Positions 17,614 to 26,497 of a stretch of 64,000 nucleotides of DNA are shown here, piece by piece; position 1 is the stretch's first letter; each line of letters opens with the position of its first letter. Both the position numbers and the translations under genes were made by a program. The notes below the pieces were generated by a model. It was not told the DNA's origin and did no database searches. It saw only the letters and a list, made by a program, of their open reading frames with translations. This stretch comes from Clostridium sp. (GTDB lineage: Bacteria; Bacillota; Clostridia; Lachnospirales; Lachnospiraceae): assembly GCA_023664775.1 (NCBI GenBank), contig JAMPEW010000008.1, positions 1-64,000 of the forward strand, in the 5' to 3' direction.

Positions 17614-18600
17614 TTATGGAAGCTCATTCAGGCTTGCAAACCTGTAGCCCTCCCTTTTCATGTTCTGTATAACAGTAGCAAGTGCCTCCGAATTTGACTG
17701 TGACACATTATGCATAAGGATAATTGCACCGTTATGGTGATATTTTTCAAAATGCCTGATTACATAGTCGGCCCCAGGCTGGCTATTTATATCATAATCC
17801 AAATATGCCATGCTCCAAAATATGGTTTTGAATCCTAAGTCATGGGTAATTGCAAGGGTTCTGGCACTGTATTCTCCCATAGGCGGGCGCAGGTAAGGAT
17901 CCATGTCGTATCCTGTAGCCTCTTTCATATAATTTGCAGTGCCCTCTACCTCATCAATTATTTCCTCATATGACTTCTTCGGCAATGACGGATGGGTTAT
18001 GGTGTGATTGCCAACCTGATGTCCCTCCTCTTTCATTCTTTTCGCCAATGATACATTATCACGTATGTATGTCTGCGTTACAAAAAAACACGCAGGAACA
18101 TCCTCCTCCTTGAGAACGTCCAATATATGCTCCGTATATCCGTTTTCATATCCACAGTCAAATGTCAGATATACAACCTTATCCTCCCACTGTTCAGCAG
18201 CATCCTCCGAAGTAGCCGTATCATAATTTGACAACACTCTGTAGTCTACATAGTAGGCGCCATACTCTGTGAGATCTACTTTATCATCACAACCGCTTGG
18301 CATATGGTTATCATTCCTTTTAAACCACCATGCCAGCTTCTCATTTGGATAATCATAATATTCACTTTTATCACGGATTTGACTGATTATCGGAAGACAC
18401 TCATATCTTTTATTTATTTCCTGCTCTGTATCATCAGGCTCATCTGCGTCATGCTCCGCATCATTATCCGTTGCCACCTTATCATTCCTATAGCTTATAA
18501 ATTTGAATATATCACATGATAAAACGCCCTCCTTAACCAACAAAAAACCAATTCCTACAGCAATAATAATTACACAACAAACCTTAAATATTTTTTTCAA
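17614..18600 (-). CDS. pdaA: Polysaccharide deacetylase, PdaA-like (spore cortex muramic-delta-lactam synthesis)
   Basis: 328 residues: an N-terminal membrane anchor (about 8-22), an acidic linker (40-65), then a NodB domain with TFDCGYENGY (146-155), NHTITHPS (198-205, metal-binding His), LRPPMGEYS and LMHNVSQSN. The DCGYENG form of the first motif, where most NodB proteins have DDG, is characteristic of PdaA, which deacetylates N-acetylmuramic acid in spore peptidoglycan before lactam formation. Its start overlaps the stop of the upstream gene by 4 bases, so the two are coupled. Confidence 0.88.
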   Translation of the reverse strand: MKKIFKVCCVIIIAVGIGFLLVKEGVLSCDIFKFISYRNDKVATDNDAEHDADEPDDTEQEINKRYECLPIISQIRDKSEYYDYPNEKLAWWFKRNDNHMPSGCDDKVDLTEYGAYYVDYRVLSNYDTATSEDAAEQWEDKVVYLTFDCGYENGYTEHILDVLKEEDVPACFFVTQTYIRDNVSLAKRMKEEGHQVGNHTITHPSLPKKSYEEIIDEVEGTANYMKEATGYDMDPYLRPPMGEYSARTLAITHDLGFKTIFWSMAYLDYDINSQPGADYVIRHFEKYHHNGAIILMHNVSQSNSEALATVIQNMKREGYRFASLNELP

Positions 18601-19346
18601 GAGAAGAATTCACGCAGAAAGCTATCAATCATTACATCGTTATTTGGTGAGGCTCTGCCCTCATCATTTTTTTCCTCTTTTTCAAGCTGCTTTCTTTTTA
18701 CCTCCTCCTGTATCTGATTTACCATTTCAGGAGAGGTACAGTCTTTTTTTACACCGTCAGTTTTTGTAACGGCTGCCTCCTGCTCCGACAGCCTGCCTGA
18801 CGGGTCGGCTCTTATACTGCTTTTAAGCTTTACCGGTTCCCGTGCCGGCGTTACATTTTCGATATAATCCTTGATATTTGCTTTCAATATCTCCACTTTA
18901 TTATTTATTAAAAATATATTCTCAAGTGCTAATAAAAATGCACATACACAAACACTATTTGCCATTAACGCAATCATTTCAGGACTCCCCCGCCAAGACA
19001 CGTCATAATACAAAAACGAGCCGGCGGCGAGCGCAACAACGACAAATGCAAGCGTGTTTCCGCATTTTCGCCAAAACTCAAAGGGCAGGGCGGCAAATTT
19101 CATTCCCCTGATATTTTTTTCTACAAATGCATCTCCATTACAGTTATTCATGCCGAGGCTCTGTCTGTTTCTATATTTCCTCGCTATAATCTGAAGCTTT
19201 TTCTTTTTTGTGGTTGCCATATTTTCAGATGCCTTTATCAGTGATTTCAGGTAAGTATTCGCCATCATTTTAAGTAGTAATCCCAATACTCCTACTCCCC
19301 ATAGGACATAAACATATGTATCCATTTCCATGATTTTTTCTAACAT
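18597..19346 (-). CDS. Membrane protein of unknown function, coupled to pdaA
   Basis: 249 residues from ATG 19346 (SD GAGGG seven bases upstream). Hydrophobic segments lie near residues 9-27, about 100-117 and 122-146; the C-terminal third is a polar, Glu/Lys-rich cytoplasmic-type tail. I recognise no family. Its 4-base overlap with pdaA suggests a role in spore or wall biology. Its leader carries a copy of the dispersed hairpin/GTTCAA element (19363-19472). Confidence 0.68.
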   Translation of the reverse strand: MLEKIMEMDTYVYVLWGVGVLGLLLKMMANTYLKSLIKASENMATTKKKKLQIIARKYRNRQSLGMNNCNGDAFVEKNIRGMKFAALPFEFWRKCGNTLAFVVVALAAGSFLYYDVSWRGSPEMIALMANSVCVCAFLLALENIFLINNKVEILKANIKDYIENVTPAREPVKLKSSIRADPSGRLSEQEAAVTKTDGVKKDCTSPEMVNQIQEEVKRKQLEKEEKNDEGRASPNNDVMIDSFLREFFS

Positions 19347-19362
19347 ACTTTCCCTCTTTTCA

Positions 19363-19472
19363 TTGAACGTCACCACATTCATATTTTGGCTTCGCCAAGG
19401 CGGTGACGCTGAGTCCCGGCAACTTTGTTACCGGACCTGCTATATGTCAAGTTTTTCATAAAAGCTTGACAC
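19363..19472 (-). promoter_or_regulatory. Structured 5' leader element, copy 1
   Basis: In coding-strand order: hairpin A (TGTCAAGC..ACTTGACA), a middle hairpin (GTCCGGTAAC/GTTGCCGGGAC), then hairpin B whose outer stem is GTCACC/GGTGAC with an inner TTGGC-GAA-GCCAA, then GTTCAA and, about ten bases later, the SD of the 19346 gene. The B stem sequence differs from other copies but still pairs. Confidence 0.7.
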
Positions 19473-19786
19473 AACTCATAATTTCTTTCTTCATTACACG
19501 ATAACCGGCTTAAATTTTTTGCACTCTCATATAACAGCAGCGGCTGTAATTTTACGGGCATACCCATAGTGCTTTTAAGATTTTCGCTCCCGATTTGTGT
19601 TTTGATGTGGTGATTATAGAAAAGGCGAAGTTAATAAATCAAGCTTTTTAATACTGCAAATACTTATCTATTCTGACATATTTCATGCTTTAACACCTTC
19701 ATGTTTTATGTTAAAATGAAATTGCGTTGTTTTATGGTTACGCATTTTTCTTATCTTTAATTATTTTTTTAAAAGGAGGATATACT

Positions 19787-20023
19787 ATGACATATAAGAC
19801 TTCCGGCACCTGTTCTCAGGCAATAAATTTTGATATAGTTGACGGCAAGGTTACAGGCGTTAAATTTATCGGAGGCTGCAACGGCAATACCCAGGGCATA
19901 AGCAGATTAGTTGAAGGCATGCCTGTAACAGAGGTTATCAAGCGGCTTGAAGGCACTAAATGCGGCTTCAAGGAAACCTCATGTCCCGACCAGCTTGCCA
20001 AAGCATTAAGGCAGGCAATGTAA
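19787..20023 (+). CDS. TSCPD domain protein (TIGR03905-like)
   Basis: 78 residues from ATG 19787, preceded by AAAAGGAGGATATACT. It carries the pattern of this family: 'GTCSQAINFDI', 'GCNGNTQGISRLVEGM' and a C-terminal 'CGFKETSCPDQLAKAL'. TSCPD domains also occur at the end of vitamin B12-dependent ribonucleotide reductases, but the role of the stand-alone protein is not known. The conserved cysteines suggest metal binding. Single gene, flanked on both sides by copies of the dispersed leader element. Confidence 0.85.
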   Translation: MTYKTSGTCSQAINFDIVDGKVTGVKFIGGCNGNTQGISRLVEGMPVTEVIKRLEGTKCGFKETSCPDQLAKALRQAM

Positions 20024-20186
20024 AAACATTCATGCATGCTGTAAGATTATTGAAAATAATACATATAATATTTAAGAAACAAACTTATTTAACTAGTCAA
20101 AAAAGCTGCAGACAATTACGAAAGAGCTTTCAAACTCATATATGAAACGGTTGAATTTATAGGCTGCGACATATACAAAAAGGATG

Positions 20187-20264
20187 TGTCAAGTTTTCAT
20201 AGAAAACTTGACATGTAGCGTCGCCGCTTTTGCGAAGCAAAATTAAGATGCGGCGATGTTCAAA
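20187..20264 (+). promoter_or_regulatory. Structured 5' leader element, copy 2 (upstream of murG)
   Basis: Hairpin A (20187-20213, 11-base stem), hairpin B with outer stem GTCGCCGC/GCGGCGAT (20220-20227 and 20250-20257) and inner TTTTGC-GAA-GCAAAA, then GTTCAAA (20258-20264) and the murG SD GTGAGG. This is the only plus-strand copy and it still points towards its gene. Confidence 0.72.
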
Positions 20265-20280
20265 AGTGTGAGGTATATAT

Positions 20281-21369
20281 ATGAAACGAATTGTACTTAC
20301 AGGCGGGGGAACTGCCGGTCATGTAACGCCAAATATGGCAATTATTCCTTCTCTCAGGGAAAAGGGCTATGACATACATTACATCGGCTCATACGATGGC
20401 ATAGAAAAAAAGCTTATTGAGGAAATGGGAATACCATATCACGGCATAGCGACAGGAAAGCTGCGAAGATATTTTGATTTGAAAAATTTTTCGGACCCCT
20501 TCCGTGTTATAAAGGGCTTCTCACAGGCAAAATCACTTATGAAGGAGCTTAAACCTGACGTGGTATTTTCAAAGGGCGGCTTTGTTTCCGTTCCTGTTGT
20601 ACTTGCGGCAAGCTCAAAGAAAATCCCATGTATCATACATGAATCAGATATGACGCCCGGACTTGCAAACAAAATTGCAATTCCAAAGGCTGACAGGGTA
20701 TGCTGCAATTTCCCTGAGACAGCAGCGAAGCTTCCCGATGGAAAAGCAGTTGTAACAGGCACGCCCATAAGACAGGAACTGTTTGACGGCAACGCGGCAA
20801 ATGCAATGTCCTTCTGTCAGTTTAAGGAGATTCGTCCCACCCTGCTTATCATAGGAGGAAGCTCTGGAAGCGTCAGGGTAAACGAGGCGATATGGTCCTG
20901 CTTGGATGAGATACTTAAAACATATAATGTCATTCATCTTTGTGGAAAAGGCAACCTGAACAGCAGCCTTACCGGCAAAAAGAATTATGTGCAGTTTGAA
21001 TATATAAAACAGGAGCTTGCAAATCTTCTTGCACTTGCAGACGTTGTCGTGTCCCGTGCAGGTGCCAATGCAATCTGCGAGCTTCTAGCGCTTAAAAAAC
21101 CAAGCGTCCTGATTCCCCTCTCACTTGAGGCAAGCAGGGGCGACCAGATTTTAAACGCCCGCTCTTTTGACAACAGTGGATATGCGAAGCTTCTCATGGA
21201 GGAGGATGTAAATGACGCATCGCTCCTTGATGCAATCAATTATGTATATAACAATCGTGACACATATATTCGTGCAATGGAATGTAGTGCAAAGCACGAT
21301 TCAGTTACCATGATTGTAAATATGATAGAGGAGCTAAGCTGTAACTCTAGTTATGGTCAGACGAGATAA
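20281..21369 (+). CDS. murG: UDP-GlcNAc:lipid I N-acetylglucosaminyltransferase MurG
   Basis: 362 residues. The N-terminal glycine-rich loop GGGTAGHVTPNMA, the HESDMTPGLANKIA acceptor-side motif, IIGGSSGSVRVNE and the C-terminal donor-binding SRAGANAICELLALKKPS are all present. MurG transfers GlcNAc from UDP-GlcNAc to lipid I at the inner membrane face, making lipid II. It stands apart from a division-wall cluster and is preceded by a structured leader element. Its closest relatives are probably Firmicute MurG paralogues of about 355-360 residues; whether a second murG exists in the genome cannot be seen. Confidence 0.92.
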   Translation: MKRIVLTGGGTAGHVTPNMAIIPSLREKGYDIHYIGSYDGIEKKLIEEMGIPYHGIATGKLRRYFDLKNFSDPFRVIKGFSQAKSLMKELKPDVVFSKGGFVSVPVVLAASSKKIPCIIHESDMTPGLANKIAIPKADRVCCNFPETAAKLPDGKAVVTGTPIRQELFDGNAANAMSFCQFKEIRPTLLIIGGSSGSVRVNEAIWSCLDEILKTYNVIHLCGKGNLNSSLTGKKNYVQFEYIKQELANLLALADVVVSRAGANAICELLALKKPSVLIPLSLEASRGDQILNARSFDNSGYAKLLMEEDVNDASLLDAINYVYNNRDTYIRAMECSAKHDSVTMIVNMIEELSCNSSYGQTR

Positions 21370-21425
21370 AGAAAGTTAGGATATCATAGAAGCGGCTTAA
21401 GTGCGACAAAACGCAAAAATACCAG

Positions 21426-21455
21426 TTGACATATAACGGCTTAACGTGGTATGTT
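21426..21455 (+). promoter_or_regulatory. Possible promoter for the 21.7-22.9 kb gene group
   Basis: TTGACA (21426-21431), an 18-base spacer and TATGTT (21450-21455) lie about 230 bases before the first gene of the group. The rest of 21370-21681 shows no gene or strong structure. Confidence 0.35.
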
Positions 21456-21681
21456 TGCTATATAGTTGTATTATGTTGCATTTATGTATGGTAGAACAAT
21501 CCATCAGAATAGAAGGTTGAAATTAAGAGGATAATGTATGTCAATAAAGGGAAATAGGCATATTATTAATAGATTAAATAGGTAATGGAGATTGTAAAAT
21601 TTCTCTGTTGCCTATCTTCTATGTTATGGTGTTTGGAACAAAAGGTAAAAAGGGGAAGCAATAGGCTAAAGAGTAACGTGT

Positions 21682-22062
21682 ATGGAAATAACAATTTGTG
21701 AGACATCATTAGCGGATTTGAAAAAGATTGGTTTTTTAATCGCAATAATAATTATAAGTTTTGCAACAGGAGCAGTTGATGTAAAATCATTATATGCGGT
21801 AGTCCTTATTCAATCACTTGGAAATATCGATACATTTACAGATATCTATTGTAATCCTTTACTGAATAAAAAAGCAAAGAAATTAGTTGCAGCACTTGTA
21901 ATTTTGTCCATTATAGCAGGTACCACCTCATTGGTGTATTGGTATAACGCTTGGACATGGATGGAGTGTATTGTGGTACGGTCTGTTTTTGTCATAATTG
22001 TGTCATTGCCAGTTTTGTTTTGGTATAGAGACTATAAATTAAATGTTGAAAACAACCGATAA
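21682..22062 (+). CDS. Small membrane protein, unknown function (toxin-secretion/holin-like size)
   Basis: 126 residues with hydrophobic segments at about 14-31, 67-85 and 95-115 and a charged C-terminus. The arrangement (short N-terminus, 3 helices, 'SLGNIDTFTDIYCNPLLNKK' loop) recalls small phage-holin-like or immunity-type membrane proteins, but I cannot assign a family. It is the first of three overlapping or closely spaced unknown genes (21682-22880). Confidence 0.55.
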   Translation: MEITICETSLADLKKIGFLIAIIIISFATGAVDVKSLYAVVLIQSLGNIDTFTDIYCNPLLNKKAKKLVAALVILSIIAGTTSLVYWYNAWTWMECIVVRSVFVIIVSLPVLFWYRDYKLNVENNR

Positions 22063-22081
22063 GAGAAAAGGGGTAACGAAA

Positions 22082-22372
22082 ATGGAAAACATAATTGGAT
22101 TTATTGCCGTTATCGCTATATTAGCGATTTTATCAGTTTTATGGAATTATTATATGAATAGAGAAGCCGGGAAGATACTTTCAATTGAAGATACCTATAG
22201 CTTTTCTACTGCTTATGTCCGAGAAAGTGCCTTAAAGATAAAAAGTGAAGATCTAAAGGCAGTTGATATATTGGGTGATGGAAATAGCGAGGTTAAATTT
22301 TCCAGTGCTGTTGAAAATATAATAATTTCAGATATGTCGAGGATAAAGATAGATGACGAAAACAGAGTTTAA
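22082..22372 (+). CDS. Short single-pass membrane protein, unknown function
   Basis: 96 residues from ATG 22082, with AAAAGGGG eight or more bases upstream. One N-terminal membrane helix (about residues 4-21) is followed by a soluble domain of about 70 residues. Its 3' end overlaps the next gene by 20 bases, indicating co-translation. No recognisable motif. Confidence 0.55.
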   Translation: MENIIGFIAVIAILAILSVLWNYYMNREAGKILSIEDTYSFSTAYVRESALKIKSEDLKAVDILGDGNSEVKFSSAVENIIISDMSRIKIDDENRV

Positions 22373-22880
22373 ACAATTTTACGACGATTGCATAAAGATT
22401 ATTGCCATTCGACTAATAGAAGAACAGAAACAATATTTTTTTACGGATAATTTAGATGCAATATATGAAGAATATATGCACCAAAATGTTATGCTCCATA
22501 TGATGTACGGGAAACAAAATTCTTTATTAGATCGTCACAAGATTTGTGCTTGTGTAACAGTCGCCATTATAAAATGTCATCCTTTAGTGAATAGGGATTT
22601 ACAGACGGATGAAGCCTTTTCGTTTGGAAAGTTAAATGATGCCAATGAGCAATTGGCTTTTTTGGCTTCATGGGAGTTGCTAAAGGGTTTTATAGTTGCA
22701 AAAGAGAAAACAGATGCAAGTATGTTTGTTTTGCCTACAACATTTCACAATTGCTCCTTTGTAGATACCGTTTCACGTTCTTTGTTTATGGCAAATCAAC
22801 AAAATGGGTTAAGCTCTCCACTGATAGCTAATATCTATTATTTGTTAGAAAAGTATTGTACCGATATAAAGGCATGTTGA
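22353..22880 (+). CDS. Soluble protein of unknown function
   Basis: 175 residues, mostly helical in appearance, with no membrane segment or signal. Features such as 'HKICACVTVAIIKCHPL' and 'NEQLAFLASWELLKGFIVAK' give no family I can name. It is the last gene of the three-gene group and ends just before a bidirectional terminator at 22911. Base composition is lower in GC than in the murG gene upstream, which fits an accessory insertion. Confidence 0.58.
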   Translation: MTKTEFKQFYDDCIKIIAIRLIEEQKQYFFTDNLDAIYEEYMHQNVMLHMMYGKQNSLLDRHKICACVTVAIIKCHPLVNRDLQTDEAFSFGKLNDANEQLAFLASWELLKGFIVAKEKTDASMFVLPTTFHNCSFVDTVSRSLFMANQQNGLSSPLIANIYYLLEKYCTDIKAC

Positions 22881-22908
22881 GATAATAGATACTCTTTTCT
22901 AGAATAAT

Positions 22909-22943
22909 AAGGCTGTCACGCCTTAGCGTGGCAGCCCCTTTTT
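22909..22943. terminator. Bidirectional terminator between convergent genes
   Basis: GGCTGTCACGC-CTTA-GCGTGGCAGCC forms a strong 11-base stem with one bulge, followed by CCTTTTT on the plus strand. It separates the plus-strand group from the minus-strand gene ending at 22955. Confidence 0.8.
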
Positions 22944-22954
22944 ACGCCATCCAC

Positions 22955-24034
22955 TTATTTTTTCTTAAACACCAAGTCCACTTCCTGAACAGTGAGGGTA
23001 ATCGTCTCCTCGCTGCTATCATATCTGCCGGTAAATGTACCATTCTTTGCTTCAATGGTAACGTCAGCACCGTCAAACGTAATCTTGGCATTTCCCCTGC
23101 CCCCTGCTGTTTCGACGATGCAGTTGTTTCCCTTAATCGTAAGCGACATATCAACCTTTTGCCCTGAAAAATTTTCAAATTCATCTGCCGGGAAAGTCAT
23201 TCCCAAAGAAGAAATCTCTGAAATCACGTAAAATCCATTATATACTACATACATAAGCGAATCTTCCATTACAAACCATTTTCCTTTTATCTTATATAAT
23301 GTAATGGTATTGCTGTCCTTTTTCCATTCATCGCCCTCTTTTAACTCACATTCGTATTCAATAAAAACAATCTCCTCTATTTTTATTTTAATGTTATACT
23401 CATTATTTATTTTACCCTCAAGTTCTTCTACATCGAAGCTGTCCTTTTTTTCTTCATCAATAATTTTTATCTTTCTTACAGCGTCTTTGTCAGAGTAATC
23501 GTCCTCCTGCATCATTTGTTCAATTTCATCTTCAAAGTCATCATTTGAACTTCCATTTTCCTTTTGAATACCCTTCAAAAGCTGCTTTGTATAACATGCG
23601 TCCAAATAATCATCTTCATTCTGCTTTATTATTGCCTTAATGTAGGACTTTACGGCTGCCGCCTGTGTAGGAGCGCCCGGCCCTGCAAACATAACCACAA
23701 ATACAACAGCAAGCGCAGCAATCACAAGTGCTACGGAAACACCTACAATAATTCCTACCTTTTTTCCATTTTTGTGCTTCTTGGCATCCGGCTGTGGTTG
23801 TCCGTAATTTTGCTGTACGTTCTGTCCATCATACCCCATCTGTGGGTTCATCATCTGCTGTCCATACCCCTGCTGCATATCCTGTCCGTCATACCCCATC
23901 TGTGGGTTCATCATCTGCTGTCCGTAATCTTGCTGCACACTCATAACTGGTTGTTCCCCCTGCACAGCTCCACAGTATGGACAGGTTGTTTCCCCATCTG
24001 AAATTTGCTGTCCACAGTAAATACAATTTGCCAT
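22955..24034 (-). CDS. Zinc-ribbon membrane protein with Gln-rich repeats, paralogue A
   Basis: 359 residues. An N-terminal zinc ribbon ([19 protein letters not shown], four Cys) is followed by a Gln/Met/Gly-rich spacer with two near-identical repeats ending 'QQMMNPQMGYDGQ', then a Lys-rich stop, a membrane helix (about 92-115) and an extracellular region starting GPGAPTQAAAVKSYIKAII. The fold after the helix resembles the DUF4878/lumazine-like wedge of envelope proteins, but this is a guess. It is one of three tandem paralogues. SD AGGAGG precedes ATG 24034. Confidence 0.75.
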   Translation of the reverse strand: MANCIYCGQQISDGETTCPYCGAVQGEQPVMSVQQDYGQQMMNPQMGYDGQDMQQGYGQQMMNPQMGYDGQNVQQNYGQPQPDAKKHKNGKKVGIIVGVSVALVIAALAVVFVVMFAGPGAPTQAAAVKSYIKAIIKQNEDDYLDACYTKQLLKGIQKENGSSNDDFEDEIEQMMQEDDYSDKDAVRKIKIIDEEKKDSFDVEELEGKINNEYNIKIKIEEIVFIEYECELKEGDEWKKDSNTITLYKIKGKWFVMEDSLMYVVYNGFYVISEISSLGMTFPADEFENFSGQKVDMSLTIKGNNCIVETAGGRGNAKITFDGADVTIEAKNGTFTGRYDSSEETITLTVQEVDLVFKKK

Positions 24035-24094
24035 ATGGCTTCCTCCTAAACCCCATAATGTACTTAATTAACATATCCTAAAGCAAATCACCTA

Positions 24095-24571
24095 TCATAA
24101 ACGAAACCACTTCCCTTCAGTTTTATACAACCAAAAAGCCCCACTGTCCTTTTTCCATTCACCATCCACTTTTATTTCACATTCATACTTAACATAAACC
24201 ATTTTTGATGTTTTCATTTCAATATTATAGTAATCCTTTATCATATCCTCCTGCATTTTTATAACATCTTTATCTGCCGTTTTTTTATCAACAATTTTTA
24301 TTTTCCTGACATCGCTCGCCTTAGCGTATGGGAACAGGGGCATCACTCGCTCAACTTCACTTTTAAAATCAATTTCTTTTTGAAGCTTCCTTGGAAAACA
24401 TACATCCGTATAATCATCCACATCTTGATCTATTATCGACTTAATGTAGGACCTTGTGGTTGCCTTCGGCGTAAGAGCACCCGGTCCTGTAAACCAAATT
24501 ACAAATACAATAATAAGTGCGAGCACCGCGACAATGCCTGCAATCATTCCTATCCTTTTCCCTTTTGTCAT
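24095..24571 (-). CDS. Membrane protein, paralogue B lacking the zinc ribbon
   Basis: 158 residues beginning MTKGKRIGMIAGIVAVLAL at ATG 24571 (SD GGAGGG). It starts exactly where the Lys-rich junction and membrane helix of its neighbours lie, continues GPGALTPKATTRSYIKSII and ends early at 'YKTEGKWFRL', matching the middle of paralogues A and C. So it has the helix and extracellular domain but no zinc ribbon or repeat spacer. Whether this is a functional short form or a truncated copy is open; the frame is intact. Confidence 0.65.
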   Translation of the reverse strand: MTKGKRIGMIAGIVAVLALIIVFVIWFTGPGALTPKATTRSYIKSIIDQDVDDYTDVCFPRKLQKEIDFKSEVERVMPLFPYAKASDVRKIKIVDKKTADKDVIKMQEDMIKDYYNIEMKTSKMVYVKYECEIKVDGEWKKDSGAFWLYKTEGKWFRL

Positions 24572-24586
24572 ACAGTTCCCTCCGCT

Positions 24587-24622
24587 CATTAACCGTCAGT
24601 ACATTCCAAATTTGCTTTCAGC
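24587..24622 (-). promoter_or_regulatory. Truncated copy of the structured leader element, copy 3
   Basis: The coding strand reads AGCAAATTTGGAATGTACTGACGG then GTTAATG and the SD GGAGGG of paralogue B. It matches the 3' half of the copies at 25.6 and 52.6 kb; the 5' half is missing because the stop codon of the upstream gene lies there. Confidence 0.5.
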
Positions 24623-24627
24623 ATATT

Positions 24628-25536
24628 CTAAAAGAAAAAGTCACTTACAAACCACTTTCCACCAGTTTTAAACAATGTAATGGAATCGCTGTCCTCCTCC
24701 CATTCACCATACTCTTTTACCTCATATTCATACTCAATGTTGACAAGCTTTGTTACTTTAATTTTAACATCATACTCATCCTCTATGTCATCCTCAAAAT
24801 CTTTTATATCAGACTTGTCTTCTTCATATACTTTAACAATTTTTATTTTCTTTGCGTCCTCCAAATAATCGTACCACCAGTCCAGCATAAACTCGACGCT
24901 TTCTTCCAGATCATCATAATCATCACCGAAATCCTTTATAGCTGCTTTCCGAAGCTTCTTTGGAAGGCATGCATCAATATAATCATCAACATCCTTATCT
25001 ACTATCGCCTCAATATATGACTTCAAGGCCGCCTTCTGTGTGGGAGCGCCCGGTCCTGTAAATTTAGTTACAAAGACAATGACAAGCACAAGTGCCACAA
25101 CAACACCTGCAATAATTCCTATCCGTTTACCATTTATAGGCTTCTTTACTCTAGGCTGTCCGTAACCTTGCTGTCCATAACCTTGCTGCATGTTCTGTCC
25201 GTTATACCCCATCTGCTGGTTCATCATCGGCTGCCCGTAACCCTGCTGTTGTCCGTAGCCTTGCTGCATATCCTGTCCGTTATACCCCATCTGCTGATTC
25301 ATCATCGGCTGCCCGTAACCCTGCTGCTGTCCGTAGCCCTGCTGCATATCCTGTCCATTATACCCCATCTGCTGGTTCATCATCGGCTGCCCGTAGCCTT
25401 GTGGTTGCCCATTGACCGGTTGCTGCGTATTCGTTTCATTCACTAAAACCGTTTTTTGTTCCTGCACAGCCCCACAGTATGGACAGGTTGCTTCCCCATC
25501 TGAAATCTGCTGTCCACAATAAATACAATTTGCCAT
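24628..25536 (-). CDS. Zinc-ribbon membrane protein with Gln-rich repeats, paralogue C
   Basis: 302 residues. Same layout as paralogue A: zinc ribbon with CIYCG and CPYCG, a spacer holding three copies of a 21-residue [24 protein letters not shown] repeat, a Lys-rich junction, a membrane helix (about 136-157) and an extracellular domain starting [28 protein letters not shown] lies eight bases before ATG 25536. The spacer repeat number differs from paralogue A, which points to slippage or recombination. Likely transcribed with paralogues B and A. Role unknown; zinc-ribbon-plus-helix proteins often act as envelope sensors. Confidence 0.75.
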   Translation of the reverse strand: MANCIYCGQQISDGEATCPYCGAVQEQKTVLVNETNTQQPVNGQPQGYGQPMMNQQMGYNGQDMQQGYGQQQGYGQPMMNQQMGYNGQDMQQGYGQQQGYGQPMMNQQMGYNGQNMQQGYGQQGYGQPRVKKPINGKRIGIIAGVVVALVLVIVFVTKFTGPGAPTQKAALKSYIEAIVDKDVDDYIDACLPKKLRKAAIKDFGDDYDDLEESVEFMLDWWYDYLEDAKKIKIVKVYEEDKSDIKDFEDDIEDEYDVKIKVTKLVNIEYEYEVKEYGEWEEDSDSITLFKTGGKWFVSDFFF

Positions 25537-25552
25537 ATAATTTCCTCCTCGC

Positions 25553-25599
25553 TTTGAACGTCAATCCATTCCAAATTTGCTTTCAGCAAAAAATTGACA
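25553..25599 (-). promoter_or_regulatory. Structured 5' leader element, copy 4
   Basis: Outer stem GTCAAT/ATTGAC (25598-25593 and 25565-25560) with inner TTTGC-TGA-AGCAAA, then GTTCAAA and the SD of paralogue C. Hairpin A is absent. The outer stem differs from all other copies yet pairs. Confidence 0.65.
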
Positions 25600-25743
25600 T
25601 AAACTAACCCTCATAATGTATCTAATTTCATAGTTGTTTTTATTATACAATCTTTTATTTTTGCACACAAGCGAAAAAACGGATGTTAAGAACATACCGT
25701 TCTCCTCTTAGCAGGCTTTTTAATTTTGCCTTATAAAAACAAA

Positions 25744-25825
25744 AAGGACTGTTGCACCAAGAACATTTATACCATAACAAAACACGTCTCTTATGATGGT
25801 ATAAATATTCTTAATGCGACAGCCC
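25744..25825 (-). terminator. Long hairpin downstream of the HD-domain gene
   Basis: GGACTGTTGCA..AAGAACATTTATACCAT pairs with ATGGTATAAATATTCTT..TGCGACAGCCC over about 28 bases with small mismatches. It begins directly after the HD gene stop and is the longest member of the GGCTGTCGCA hairpin family here. Confidence 0.7.
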
Positions 25826-26416
25826 TTAAAAAAGCTCCTTTTCAAGCTGATATATATAATCCTCAATCAGCTTCATTCTTTTTGTATATTCTGCTCTTGC
25901 AGCATCTGTCTTACATCTCCTGATTTTAGGCTTATTAATTCTGTAAAAATTCTTTATTCTGTAATATGCCTTTTTGTATGTTGGATCCTCTTCAACTGCC
26001 GTTGCCATGGCATCCCATATGATACCGATAGCACCTACCTCATCCAATAAATCGGCATCCATAACAATTTTACATTCAAGAGATAACTCTGCCTCTGTGT
26101 CCTTATCAGAATGTGCCATGATAATTTCGCCGACCCGCTTAATAATATCAGGGTCAACGCCTATACTGTCAAGATATTCCACAGCAAGCTCAGCACCCAC
26201 CTCTGCATGTGGTCTTTCGTCATCCCAGCCTATGTCATGAAGCAAGGCTGCCAACGCAATGACATCCAAATCACCACCCAGCTTCGACTGAAGCTTTATC
26301 GCCCATCTGTATACTCGCATGGTATGCTCATATCTGCTTCTAAACGGATAATTTGGTGGACGTCCGTTTTCTGTGGTCATTTTTTTAACGTATTCTATTA
26401 CCTCTGCGTAATTCAT
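25826..26416 (-). CDS. HD domain phosphohydrolase
   Basis: 196 residues. The HD metal-binding signature is complete: first His in 'RYEHTMRVYRWA', the HD pair in ALLHDIGWDD, later His in 'IIMAHSDKD' and Asp in 'KIVMDADLLDEVGAIG'. Such proteins hydrolyse phosphomonoesters or phosphodiesters of nucleotides; the substrate is unknown. ORF starts at ATG 26416 with GGGGCGGAG upstream. It lies next to the SRP RNA gene, same strand. Confidence 0.85.
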   Translation of the reverse strand: MNYAEVIEYVKKMTTENGRPPNYPFRSRYEHTMRVYRWAIKLQSKLGGDLDVIALAALLHDIGWDDERPHAEVGAELAVEYLDSIGVDPDIIKRVGEIIMAHSDKDTEAELSLECKIVMDADLLDEVGAIGIIWDAMATAVEEDPTYKKAYYRIKNFYRINKPKIRRCKTDAARAEYTKRMKLIEDYIYQLEKELF

Positions 26417-26497
26417 AACTCCGCCCCTTTAGTCCACATTTATCTAATGATAACACTTTTTTAGGTAAAATACTATATTTTTTTAGTTTATTATAAA

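Noticed and set aside
19379..19567. 62-codon ORF upstream of the 19346 gene
   Set aside because: It translates the structured leader element and has no SD of its own.
25168..25446. Plus-strand ORF with [17 protein letters not shown] repeats
   Set aside because: Antisense of the Gln/Met/Gly repeats of paralogue C.
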